Position numbers and translations under genes: made by a program. The notes below the pieces were generated by a model. That model made no database searches. It saw only the letters and a program-made list of their open reading frames with translations, and was not told the origin of the DNA. A stretch of DNA of 64,000 nucleotides from Clostridia bacterium. GTDB lineage: Bacteria; Bacillota; Clostridia; Oscillospirales; Acutalibacteraceae. Of this stretch, positions 34,009-41,984 are shown in pieces (position 1 is the first letter of the stretch; each line of letters opens with the position of its first letter). The stretch covers positions 1-64,000 of the forward strand of contig JAFSEP010000003.1 of assembly GCA_017435665.1 (NCBI GenBank), read 5' to 3'.

Positions 34009-35428
34009 CGTCATAGCTTACACGGATGTTTCTCCTTATGAACAGGCTGCGCAAAGCCTCCTTGTTGAACGGATAAATGGGATAAAGATAGGTATATCCG
34101 TCAATGGTTTTTGTAAAGCAGACCGTGAGAGCTATGACGGCAAGACCTCCGATAAATCCCCAGAGGTTAAAGGCGGCCACAAGCAGAATAAGAAGCAGAC
34201 GGGACAGCTTGATGGCATACCCCAACTCAAAGCTTGGCTGAGTAAAGTTAGCAATAGCAACAAAAGCCATAAACAACACAACCTCAGCAGAAAACAGCCC
34301 CGAGCTTACTGCAAACTCCCCAAGAACAAGCGCCGCCACAACGCTGAAGGAATTACTCAGGGCGCTGGGAGTGCTCATTGAAGCGAGCTTCAGGGCATCT
34401 ATAACAAATTCAACCACAAGAAGCTGAGCAAATATCGGCACGGAATAGGGTTGGTCAATTATGATAAACTTCATCCAATCGGGTATCCAGTCGGGATTTT
34501 TCACCATAAGATACCATATGGGAGTAAGAAGCATCGAAAGAGAGAAAACAAGTATTCTCACATACCTGAGGAAGGCTCCCGTTGCAGGTGAAAAATAGTA
34601 ATCGTTTATATCCTGAATAAAGTCAAAAATTCCCGTGGGAACTATCATCGCAGAGGGTGAGCCGTCCACAAGAATTATAATGTTTCCGTCATAAACACAG
34701 GCACTTGCCGTGTCGGGTCTCTCCGTATATCTTACCTTGGGAAACGGATTCCACATCTGACCGGGAACAAGACATTCCTTCAGGCTCTCCTGACTCATAG
34801 GCAGAGACTCAACACGGATGCTGCGCAGCTTTTTCTGCAGCATACTGAGCTTTTTAGGATCAGCCTTATCCTCAAGATAGCAAAGCACAATATCCGTTTT
34901 TGATCTCTCACCTGCCGTAAAAAGCTCCATAGTCAGCTTAGGGTCACGGATTTTTCTTCTGATGAGAGCAGTATTGAAAACAAGAGTCTCCACAAAGCCC
35001 TCGTGAGAGCCTCTGAGCACCTTATCGCTTTCGGGCTCTCCCACACCTCTTGCAGGATAGGTACGGGCGTCAATAATAATTGCTCCCGATATATCCTCAA
35101 CCACCATAACCGTTGAGCCTGACAGAACCTTTATCACAGCCTCGTCAACGGTTGAAACCGTATCGCACTCGATATAGGTCAGCACATTATCGTTAAGACT
35201 GTCTGCCGTGCTTATGTTTTTTATGTCTTCAGGAGAGATGCTTATGAGAAATTCAAACATTTTTTCAAGCACCTCCTCCTTTACAAAACCGTCCACGCAA
35301 TAAAGGGTTGCCTTTTTATCGGCAACCTTTATTTTTTTGATTATGATATCGTAGCTCTTGTCAGCCCTGAGCATCTGCTCCAGAGCATAGAGGTCATCCA
35401 TATATTTTCCGCTGAATCGCCTTTCCAT
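33998..35428 (-). CDS. spoVAF: Spore germination protein SpoVAF (GerA family)
   Basis: 476 residues from ATG at 35428 with AAGGTG nine bases upstream. The N-terminal cytosolic domain contains TLYCVDGFVKEEVLEKMFEF, the SpoVAF hallmark, and the membrane half carries the GerA-A features VDGSPSAMIVPTGIFDFIQD and LVFSLSMLLTPIWYLMV, then several spans to the end. SpoVAF associates with the SpoVA dipicolinate channel and FigP in Bacillus. No other spoVA gene is in the window. It is the last gene of the minus-strand group 37328-33998. Confidence 0.85.
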   Translation of the reverse strand: MERRFSGKYMDDLYALEQMLRADKSYDIIIKKIKVADKKATLYCVDGFVKEEVLEKMFEFLISISPEDIKNISTADSLNDNVLTYIECDTVSTVDEAVIKVLSGSTVMVVEDISGAIIIDARTYPARGVGEPESDKVLRGSHEGFVETLVFNTALIRRKIRDPKLTMELFTAGERSKTDIVLCYLEDKADPKKLSMLQKKLRSIRVESLPMSQESLKECLVPGQMWNPFPKVRYTERPDTASACVYDGNIIILVDGSPSAMIVPTGIFDFIQDINDYYFSPATGAFLRYVRILVFSLSMLLTPIWYLMVKNPDWIPDWMKFIIIDQPYSVPIFAQLLVVEFVIDALKLASMSTPSALSNSFSVVAALVLGEFAVSSGLFSAEVVLFMAFVAIANFTQPSFELGYAIKLSRLLLILLVAAFNLWGFIGGLAVIALTVCFTKTIDGYTYLYPIYPFNKEALRSLFIRRNIRVSYDVKE

Positions 35429-35476
35429 TTCATTCACACCTTTCACAGATATTATCTGCCTGAAAGGTATGTTTAT

Positions 35477-36829
35477 TCAGGAAAAATCGTTGTATCTGCG
35501 AATAATTGCTTCCCATGTCAACGGCCCTATTGCTCCCGTCTGTGTAAGCCCGAACTGTCTCTGTATTTCACGGACTGCCGCCGCAGTACCCTCACCGTAA
35601 ACACCGTCAACGCTGACGGGAGGAACTCTTGAGTCGGAACGTGCTATTTTCTGCAGATATCTCTGTATAAGCTCCACGGCATTGCCTGTTGAACCGGTAG
35701 TAAGAAAGTTACCCGGAGAAGGCAGAGACGAAGCAATATTATATTCATTTCGCAGAGTTGATTCTATATCGTCATAAGCATTGATTAAAGCGTTCCACGT
35801 TGTCCTTCCTACCACACCGTCGGGGCTGAGACCTGCATAGGTCTGAAAGGCAATAACCGCATCACGTGTGCTCTGTCCGAAAACTCCGTCATCGGCAACA
35901 AAGGGCATTGTGGGAATAAAGTTACTGAGTATCCGCAGATAGAACTGAAGAGTTCTGACGGGGACGCCCTCGTCTCCGATTTCAAGGCTTGAGGGAAACT
36001 GTCTTTGCGCCTGAGTTACGGTTATGCCCTCGCTGAACAGCTCCGATATGCGCTTGACTGCAAAATACACACGCTTTATTCTGTACCAGGTTGCCTTTCC
36101 TACCACACCGTCAGGGGTAATATTAAATATCTGCTGAAAGGTTTTCACCGCATTTTCCGTATCCTGACCGAAAACTCCGTCAGCACGGGCTATGTTAGGT
36201 ATAAGAGGATAATTCTGCGCAATTCTGTTAAGCTGAAGCTGAATAACCCTTACTCCCTCCCCCACCGATCCCAGTCTCAGAGGTGTTCCGTCATAGGATT
36301 CAACACCGCCTCCCACGGGAGCAGATACTATATCGATATCGTCACCGTAATAATACTGCAGGATTTCATAGGGTGTGTAGCCCTGCTGTGCCAGCTCCTG
36401 ACTTCCCCATTGGGAAAGTCCTCTGCAGGTAACCTCTATCCCGTCGCAGTATTCCGTAAAATACGGCTGAACAGAGCCCCGTTTCACCACGTAGTCAGTA
36501 AAAATTTCGTCGACTATTTCGGATATGTTGGAAAAATAATCCCGTCCGTAGATAAAGGACTGGTCAAACTGTGTTGAGTTTGTTATATCAAAATCATATC
36601 CTCTCGACCTGTAATACTCGGTAAAAATACGGTTGAGTGCAATAGAAATCTGTGCGTATACGTTTGCTCTTATTGCGCTTTCGTTCCACGTGGGATAAAT
36701 TTCACTTGAAGCCACGTTTTTGATGTAATCGTTAAAAGGAACCGTAACGTTACTTGCATTTTCGTCGGGCCGTCCCAGATGCACCGTTATGTTTTCGGGA
36801 ATTTCAAAAAGCTCAGGCATAGCTTTCAT
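35477..36829 (-). CDS. Spore-type protein: SpoIID-like domain plus three peptidoglycan-binding domains
   Basis: 450 residues; ATG at 36829, or ATG at 36820, nine bases after GGGGG, which would give 447. Residues about 25-165 resemble the SpoIID/LytB domain (NYIKNVASSEIYPTW-type opening, DYIKNVASSEIYPTWNESAI, and SQWGSQELAQQGYTPYEILQ). Three PG_binding_1 repeats follow near 180-250, 280-350 and 375-445 (ADGVFGQDTENAVKTFQQIF, DDGVFGQSTRDAVIAFQTYA, VDGVYGEGTAAAVREIQRQF). No signal peptide is visible. The start overlaps the end of the upstream gene, and spoVAF is downstream, so a spore cortex role is likely. Whether the SpoIID part is catalytic is uncertain. Confidence 0.75.
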   Translation of the reverse strand: MKAMPELFEIPENITVHLGRPDENASNVTVPFNDYIKNVASSEIYPTWNESAIRANVYAQISIALNRIFTEYYRSRGYDFDITNSTQFDQSFIYGRDYFSNISEIVDEIFTDYVVKRGSVQPYFTEYCDGIEVTCRGLSQWGSQELAQQGYTPYEILQYYYGDDIDIVSAPVGGGVESYDGTPLRLGSVGEGVRVIQLQLNRIAQNYPLIPNIARADGVFGQDTENAVKTFQQIFNITPDGVVGKATWYRIKRVYFAVKRISELFSEGITVTQAQRQFPSSLEIGDEGVPVRTLQFYLRILSNFIPTMPFVADDGVFGQSTRDAVIAFQTYAGLSPDGVVGRTTWNALINAYDDIESTLRNEYNIASSLPSPGNFLTTGSTGNAVELIQRYLQKIARSDSRVPPVSVDGVYGEGTAAAVREIQRQFGLTQTGAIGPLTWEAIIRRYNDFS

Positions 36830-37328
36830 CCCCCGTTCCGAAAGGCTCTGTTTCCGTTATCATCTGTGTTCCCGAGCTGTTTTTCGGCTCAAGAGACACA
36901 GGCTGAACCGACTCTATTCCTTCAAAAACGGGAACATTCACAAGCTCAACGCTGTTGAAGCCGGGGTGAGACACCCTGACCGTGTATGTTGAAAAACCCT
37001 TAGTATTACCCGGGCTTTCGCTTATGGTTGCCGAGGGTGCGGGCAATGACAGCTCACTTACGGCTCCGCTTCTGTCCGTAAATTCCCTTAACACAAGCCT
37101 TTCTCCGTCATACACCTCAACAAGGGCTGACAGCACGGGAAAAGCCTCGTTACCCGTAAACACGTTTATTTTCAGCTTTCCGTAGCCCTGCGGTCTGTCC
37201 GTCAACGGCGCATTGTCATCCTTTTCCGAAGGCGGCTGTGCCGCTTCATTAACATTATTTACGGCTTTTCTCATAAGCTCCATCATTTCGTTTTTATATT
37301 TTTCTACAAGCAATTCAATGTTTTCCAA
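36813..37328 (-). CDS. Small spore-operon protein with a carboxypeptidase-regulatory-like domain
   Basis: 171 residues from a TTG at 37328 with AAAGGGTGG seven bases upstream. Residues 1-60 are polar and partly helical. Residues about 50-145 look like a CarboxypepD_reg/transthyretin-like beta domain (GKLKINVFTGNEAFPVLSAL, YTVRVSHPGFNSVELVNVPV). Its TGA overlaps the start of the SpoIID/peptidoglycan-binding gene by 8 to 17 bases, so the two are translationally coupled. I do not know the family in spores; a structural or adaptor role is only an inference. Confidence 0.65.
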   Translation of the reverse strand: MENIELLVEKYKNEMMELMRKAVNNVNEAAQPPSEKDDNAPLTDRPQGYGKLKINVFTGNEAFPVLSALVEVYDGERLVLREFTDRSGAVSELSLPAPSATISESPGNTKGFSTYTVRVSHPGFNSVELVNVPVFEGIESVQPVSLEPKNSSGTQMITETEPFGTGDESYA

Positions 37329-37383
37329 TATATAACCACCCTTTCTGCAGTCGCTGTTTTCAGTATATGCCGGAAGGGAGAGA

Positions 37384-37482
37384 TTTGTGCATAGTGCAGC
37401 CGAACCTGACGGTTCGGCTGCGTAAGGCTCGGAGCGACAGTTTGCAAAAAAGCAAACCTATGCTCCGAGCCCCCTGCACAAA
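37384..37482. repeat. Hairpin cluster bounded by TTTGTGCA inverted repeat, copy 2
   Basis: TTTGTGCA (37384-37391) and TGCACAAA (37475-37482) enclose GCAGCCGAACC/GGTTCGGCTGC (from 37396) and GGCTCGGAGC with GCTCCGAGCC around a GTTTGC/GCAAAC hairpin. It sits between the spore operon start and the lipoprotein terminator. Confidence 0.65.
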
Positions 37483-37486
37483 CTAA

Positions 37487-37516
37487 AACAGGTACTCGGT
37501 GAAACCGAGTACCCTT
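37487..37516 (-). terminator. Terminator of the lipoprotein gene
   Basis: GGTACTCGG and CCGAGTACC pair around a short loop; on the minus strand TGTTTTAG follows. Confidence 0.7.
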
Positions 37517-37519
37517 ATA

Positions 37520-38032
37520 TCAGAATTTAAAATTTTCTACGGTAATAACCGTATTTATATCGGGGATTTCCATGCTCAGAAGCTTTCCGTCAGCATCAAA
37601 AGCAATAATGAAATCTCCGTATTCCCCCGAGCCTGAATAAATTATCCTGCCGTTTTCATAGGAGGGAGCAAGGTTTTCGGGAGAAAATGTCTGCTCAAGG
37701 TTTTTTATAAAGCCGTCGGCAAAATATTTTACGTATCGGTTACGGCTGTCATCAAGAGTTACGGTTACTCCTTTGAAGCTGACCGAATAGACATCGTTTT
37801 CATATGTAAGTGTGAGACCGTTTATCATTTCAGGCTGTGTGACGGAAATTTCTGCTCTGTTGTCATCACGCCTGAAACGGCAGTAATATTCCTTACCGTC
37901 TGCATTGACCGAAAGGTCACATTCAAAATGCTTTATCAGGGGCAGATTTTTTATATCAAAGTCTGCAATACTGCAGCCGCAAAGGGACAGAATAAGCATA
38001 AGGGAAAGAATAATACAACAGCCTTTTTTCAT
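37520..38032 (-). CDS. Lipoprotein of unknown function
   Basis: 170 residues. The N-terminus is a lipoprotein signal with lipobox SLCGC (ILSLMLILSLCGCSIADF). The rest is beta-rich (NADGKEYYCRFRRDDNRAEI, IIYSGSGEYGDFIIAFDADG) and has the feel of a LolA-like lipid-binding fold, though I cannot confirm it. It starts 20 bases after nnr on the same strand and ends with its own terminator, so it is the second gene of an nnr operon. Confidence 0.65.
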   Translation of the reverse strand: MKKGCCIILSLMLILSLCGCSIADFDIKNLPLIKHFECDLSVNADGKEYYCRFRRDDNRAEISVTQPEMINGLTLTYENDVYSVSFKGVTVTLDDSRNRYVKYFADGFIKNLEQTFSPENLAPSYENGRIIYSGSGEYGDFIIAFDADGKLLSMEIPDINTVITVENFKF

Positions 38033-38052
38033 TCATAACACCACACAAAAAA

Positions 38053-39597
38053 TTATGTGAAGTCGGCCATTACCTCAGGTAAGCGTTCAAGCATATCCGT
38101 CGGTAACATTCCTCTTACGCTTGAGCTTTCACTTACGCTTTCACCAAGATATCCGTGAATATAAACTGCAGCAGAGGTTGCATCCACGGGTGACATTCCC
38201 TGAGCAACGAAGCCTGCAACAAGACCTGCAAGAAGGTCACCGCTTCCGCCCTTGGAAAGTCCCGTATTACCTGTTGAGTTAACGTAAACTCTGTGGCTTC
38301 CTCCCGTGGCAACAATGGTGTTTGCGCCCTTCAGGGCAAGGGTTACAAGGAAGTTATCGGCAAAATTCTTTGCAACTGCAGCTCTGTCTGACTGTATGTT
38401 CTCCACGGAAACCTTAATGAGCCGTGACATTTCCCCGGGATGAGGTGTAAGGATTACGGGAACAGCCGCCTTCCTTAACATATTTATGTCGGTTGATACA
38501 ATATTTATGCCATCAGCATCGATAATTACGGGGCATTTTGCATTAGCGATAACCTGACTTACAACCTGTATTGTATCGTCGTTTACACCAAGACCGCAGC
38601 CTATGAGAATTGCATCATATTTATCAAGGCTTTCAATAAGCTTAGGTAAAGCCTTTGCGCTGAGAGTGCCCTCCATATTCGCTTCAAGAGGCATAAGAAG
38701 AGTCTCTGTCAGCTTCGTTGCAAGAGGGATATACATACATTCGGGGAAGGCAACCGTAACAAGTCCCGCACCGCTTCTGAGGGCGGCTGAGGCGCTGAGT
38801 GTTGCGGCACCTACCATATTTCTGCTTCCGCAGATGCAAAGCACGTGACCGAAGGTTCCCTTGTTGCCCGTCATTTCACGTCCGGGGAAAAGAACCGATA
38901 TTTCCTTGGGGTTATAGGTATAAAGGGTGCTGTCAACAAAGCCGAAGCTCTCCTCAGGGATACCGATTCCGACAACGATTATGTCGCCGCAGAGTGAAGC
39001 GGCAGGATACATAACGTGAGAGGGCTTGAGGGCTGAAATCGCAATTGTATAATCAGCCTTCACCGAATGCTCTGCACAAAGCCCGCTGTCACAGTATGCA
39101 CCGCTGGGTACGTCAACGGAAAATACGATGGCATCCGAAGAATTCATATTTTCAAAAAGAACAGCCGTGTCCTCATTTATCACGCCGTAAAAGCCGAAGC
39201 CGAAAACAGCGTCAACTATAACATCACAGTTTTTGATGCATTGTAAGGTCTTTACCTTATCAGCATCATACCAGACCGTGGGGATTGAATTATCGAGAAC
39301 AGCCTTATACATATAAACCGATTCCTGCGACTGGGGATAACCGTTTGCAAGAATGACGGTTACGCCGTAACCGCTTTCCCTGAGCTTACGGGCAATAACA
39401 AAGCCGTCACCGCCGTTATTCCCCTTTCCGCAGACAACGCAGATATTTCTTTTTCCGCTTTGGCTTTTTTCAAGCACATTTCTTATATTTCTCGCACAGG
39501 CGGCACCCGCATTCTCCATCATTCTCTGATAGCTGAGTCCGAATTTGGCGGCGTGCTGCTCAACCTGACGCATTTCTTCTGCAGTTAAAAGTCTCAT
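38053..39597 (-). CDS. nnr: Bifunctional NAD(P)H-hydrate repair enzyme (epimerase and ADP/ATP-dependent dehydratase)
   Basis: 514 residues from ATG at 39597 after GAAAGG; an upstream TTG adds eight. Residues about 1-210 are the NnrE epimerase (MRLLTAEEMRQVEQHAAKFG, CVVCGKGNNGGDGFVIARKL, FSVDVPSGAYCDSG). Residues about 220-510 are the NnrD dehydratase (NKGTFGHVLCICGS, VILTPHPGEMSRLI, GNTGLSKGGSGDLLAGLVAG). Together they repair hydrated nicotinamide cofactors. Length and domain order are normal for bacterial Nnr. Confidence 0.95.
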   Translation of the reverse strand: MRLLTAEEMRQVEQHAAKFGLSYQRMMENAGAACARNIRNVLEKSQSGKRNICVVCGKGNNGGDGFVIARKLRESGYGVTVILANGYPQSQESVYMYKAVLDNSIPTVWYDADKVKTLQCIKNCDVIVDAVFGFGFYGVINEDTAVLFENMNSSDAIVFSVDVPSGAYCDSGLCAEHSVKADYTIAISALKPSHVMYPAASLCGDIIVVGIGIPEESFGFVDSTLYTYNPKEISVLFPGREMTGNKGTFGHVLCICGSRNMVGAATLSASAALRSGAGLVTVAFPECMYIPLATKLTETLLMPLEANMEGTLSAKALPKLIESLDKYDAILIGCGLGVNDDTIQVVSQVIANAKCPVIIDADGINIVSTDINMLRKAAVPVILTPHPGEMSRLIKVSVENIQSDRAAVAKNFADNFLVTLALKGANTIVATGGSHRVYVNSTGNTGLSKGGSGDLLAGLVAGFVAQGMSPVDATSAAVYIHGYLGESVSESSSVRGMLPTDMLERLPEVMADFT

Positions 39598-39762
39598 ATA
39601 ATCATTCCTTTCAGAAATCAATTATGTTTTCGGTGCTCTCAGTATACCATATATTTTTGCGTAAGTGTTTGAAATTTATTAATAAATAATTGAAATAATG
39701 TTATAAATTTTAACCGAAGATATGATAAAATAGAATTATCTTTATACTTTGGGGGTATTATT

Positions 39763-41550
39763 ATGAATAAATCTCTGAAAAAATTAACAGCTATCCTGTT
39801 GTGCTTCTGTATGGTTTTCGCAGCTGCAACACCTGTTTTTGCGGCAGATGCAACTCAGAACGTAACACAGAGCGAAGAACACATTACAAAAATGGAAAAA
39901 AAGGCAAGCTTTTACAGCGGTTTGCTTCAATTCCTTTTAAATGATGTTCTTATCAATATTATAAGCAAGCTCATCCCGAATCTTTCTTTTGTGGGTGATT
40001 ATTCTCAGGTTACCCCGGGTGAGCACGGTTACTTCTATGAAGGCAACGATGCTTTTATAGAAACTGACGGTCAGGACTATACATGGAGACTGGGCTATGC
40101 TTCAAAGTCGGTCATTCCCGATGACTTCGGCACAATGTTCAAGTATGCAAGAGGAAGCTATGCTCCCTGGGGCTATGCTACCGAAATGTATACAGACGAT
40201 GAGGGCAAGGCTGAGGATATGAAGGTAAGAACCATTATCCTTGACGATAAATCAGGCAGAGGTCTTACTGTTTTCGCATCTGTTGACTGCATAGGTCTTT
40301 CAAACACAGACGTTTCAAAAATCCGTGCGGCTATTGATGAGTTTGCAAAGGAAAAGGGCATCATCTCAGTAAATGTTTCAGCTATCCACACTCATATGGC
40401 TATTGACTCTCAGGGTGTATGGAACGCTCCCCTTACAACTGTTGCAAACAACTTCGCATCACTTGCAGGTGTTACAACAACAAAATTCGGTGTAAACGAG
40501 GATTACCTCAACACTATTATTGAACGCACAAAGGAAACCGTTGAAGAAGCATACGCCGATATGACAGACGGTGAGCTTACATATGCAAGCATTGACCTTG
40601 AGGATTACTTCAACTGCAGAAACGTTCCCTATAAGCTTGACGGCAATATGTACCGTCTGATGTTTAACCCCTATGACGGAAGTGAGAGCACAGTTGTTGC
40701 TTCCTTCGGCTGTCACCCTGAGGTTACAAGCTACGGTGCTGAATTTGACTCAAGACTTTCAGCTGACTTCGTGTACTATATGGAAAAGCTCATCAATCAG
40801 GCAGGCAGTAACTTCATATACATTCAGGGCAACGTAGGTACAAACTCAGGTAACTACACAAATTCAAATGACGGCTTCGACCTTGACGGACACGGTAAGG
40901 CTATCCGCTACGGTTACGAAATGGCATATATCCTTCTTTCCATGACCGACTCAAAGGCAGCAAGAATCGCTCTTAACAATGAACTGGGCGACAAGCTCGG
41001 TATAAACAGCAACGAAAAGCCTGAGGATTATACCCCTTGGTATGACGGTCTTGAAACAGTTGAGGAAGAAAAGGTTGAGGCTGTTCTCAACATCAGGTCA
41101 AAGCAGCTTCCCATTGAGGTTGAAAGCACAACATCTCAGGTTCTTATCAAGCTCGGTCTTGCAAGTAACTCTCTGTTCTATGACAAGGCAGCACGCAAGT
41201 ATTACACAATGACAGAAATCGGTTATATGGAGCTTGGCAATGCAGTCAAGGTTCTTATGTGTCCCGGTGAAACTTACAGCGAAATCCTCGTTGGCGGCTA
41301 CGGTCTGAAGAACTTCGGTTATCCCTCACTGCGTGAGCTCTTCGGCGAAAACGTTATTCTCTTCGACCTTATGAATGACGCCGCAGGCTACATCAGTCCC
41401 GACCACACATATTCGGTTATGGCATACAAGTATAACCCCGAAACAGACACACTCGACCAAGATTCATGGTGTCTCACCGTTTCAATCGGTAAGAATACAG
41501 CATCAACTCTCGTTCAGGGCTACATCGACCTTGTGGAGAGTGTGAAGTAA
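39763..41550 (+). CDS. Secreted neutral/alkaline ceramidase-like protein
   Basis: 595 residues, start ATG at 39763 after GGGGG. A signal peptide (LKKLTAILLCFCMVFAAATP) ends at a typical VFA site. The body resembles neutral ceramidase-type N-terminal domains: TVFASVDCIGLSNTDVSKIR, VSAIHTHMAIDSQGVWN with the zinc histidines, and ASFGCHPEVTSYGAEFDSRL. In known members this zinc amidase releases fatty acid from ceramide; gut bacterial members are little studied and could act on other lipids. The C-terminal domain of classical ceramidases is not evident. It has its own terminator and stands beside another secreted protein gene. Confidence 0.75.
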   Translation: MNKSLKKLTAILLCFCMVFAAATPVFAADATQNVTQSEEHITKMEKKASFYSGLLQFLLNDVLINIISKLIPNLSFVGDYSQVTPGEHGYFYEGNDAFIETDGQDYTWRLGYASKSVIPDDFGTMFKYARGSYAPWGYATEMYTDDEGKAEDMKVRTIILDDKSGRGLTVFASVDCIGLSNTDVSKIRAAIDEFAKEKGIISVNVSAIHTHMAIDSQGVWNAPLTTVANNFASLAGVTTTKFGVNEDYLNTIIERTKETVEEAYADMTDGELTYASIDLEDYFNCRNVPYKLDGNMYRLMFNPYDGSESTVVASFGCHPEVTSYGAEFDSRLSADFVYYMEKLINQAGSNFIYIQGNVGTNSGNYTNSNDGFDLDGHGKAIRYGYEMAYILLSMTDSKAARIALNNELGDKLGINSNEKPEDYTPWYDGLETVEEEKVEAVLNIRSKQLPIEVESTTSQVLIKLGLASNSLFYDKAARKYYTMTEIGYMELGNAVKVLMCPGETYSEILVGGYGLKNFGYPSLRELFGENVILFDLMNDAAGYISPDHTYSVMAYKYNPETDTLDQDSWCLTVSIGKNTASTLVQGYIDLVESVK

Positions 41551-41570
41551 AGATAATAATCAGAAATTAC

Positions 41571-41610
41571 GGCAGCTATGTTCTTTGTAATGTAGCTGCT
41601 GTTTTATTGT
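41571..41610 (+). terminator. Terminator of the ceramidase-like gene
   Basis: GGCAGCTA pairs with TAGCTGCT around a long loop and is followed by GTTTTATT, 20 bases after the stop codon. Confidence 0.65.
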
Positions 41611-41613
41611 AAA

Positions 41614-41690
41614 TCAGCCCCCTCAGTCACATTCGTGACAGCGTCCCCCTGAAGGGGGAGCCGAATAAGCAGTCCGGCTTCAGATAACAG
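41614..41690. repeat. CCCCCTCAGTC-type dispersed hairpin repeat, copy 1
   Basis: A chain of small hairpins: CAGTCAC/GTGACAG, CCCCCT/AGGGGG and AGCCG/CGGCT. The CCCCTCAGTC opening is shared with 45466-45530. I have seen this kind of repeat widely in gut Clostridia; no gene is in it. Confidence 0.55.
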
Positions 41691-41749
41691 TAAAAGCTAA
41701 ATCATATTCCACACAAGCCCGCAATATAAATCACTTTCTGATTTCACTC

Positions 41750-41778
41750 TTGAATAATAGGATTTAATTTGCTATAAT
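41750..41778 (+). promoter_or_regulatory. Promoter of the structured leader and the LRR/Cys-repeat gene
   Basis: TTGAAT (41750-41755) and TATAAT (41773-41778), 17-base spacer. The expected transcript start is near 41785, the first base of a long stem. Confidence 0.75.
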
Positions 41779-41784
41779 GAAGCC

Positions 41785-41975
41785 ACCACACAAAAACTTA
41801 ATAGTTTAATCACTACAGGGGTAGGTGTTTTTATTTTCAGGTAAAAACGCATACTTCTATTTTCGTATATCTATTTCCGTAAGTGATTGTGATTAGTTTT
41901 TTGTGTGGTAGCAAAACGAGGTCTGCGTTTTTCGTGTGTGCATTCTTCGGTTTGCACACACTTTTTATTTTTGGA
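41785..41975 (+). promoter_or_regulatory. Structured 5' leader with terminator hairpin (attenuator or riboswitch-like)
   Basis: ACCACACAAAAACT (41785-41798) pairs with AGTTTTTTGTGTGGT (41895-41909), and AATCACT (41808-41814) with AGTGATT (41882-41888), forming a long interrupted stem. AAAAACGCA (41843-41851) inside that stem-loop is complementary to TGCGTTTTT (41924-41932) outside it, a pseudoknot or alternative pairing. GTGTGTGCA (41934-41942) and TGCACACAC (41953-41961) followed by CTTTTTATTTTT form an intrinsic terminator eight or so bases before the GGAGG site of the gene. No known riboswitch consensus was recognised. Confidence 0.6.
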
Positions 41976-41984
41976 GGAATTCTT

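Noticed and set aside
41883..41984. N-terminal extension of the LRR/Cys-repeat protein by 34 codons
   Set aside because: It runs through the leader terminator; the ATG at 41985 has the GGAGG site and begins a normal signal peptide.
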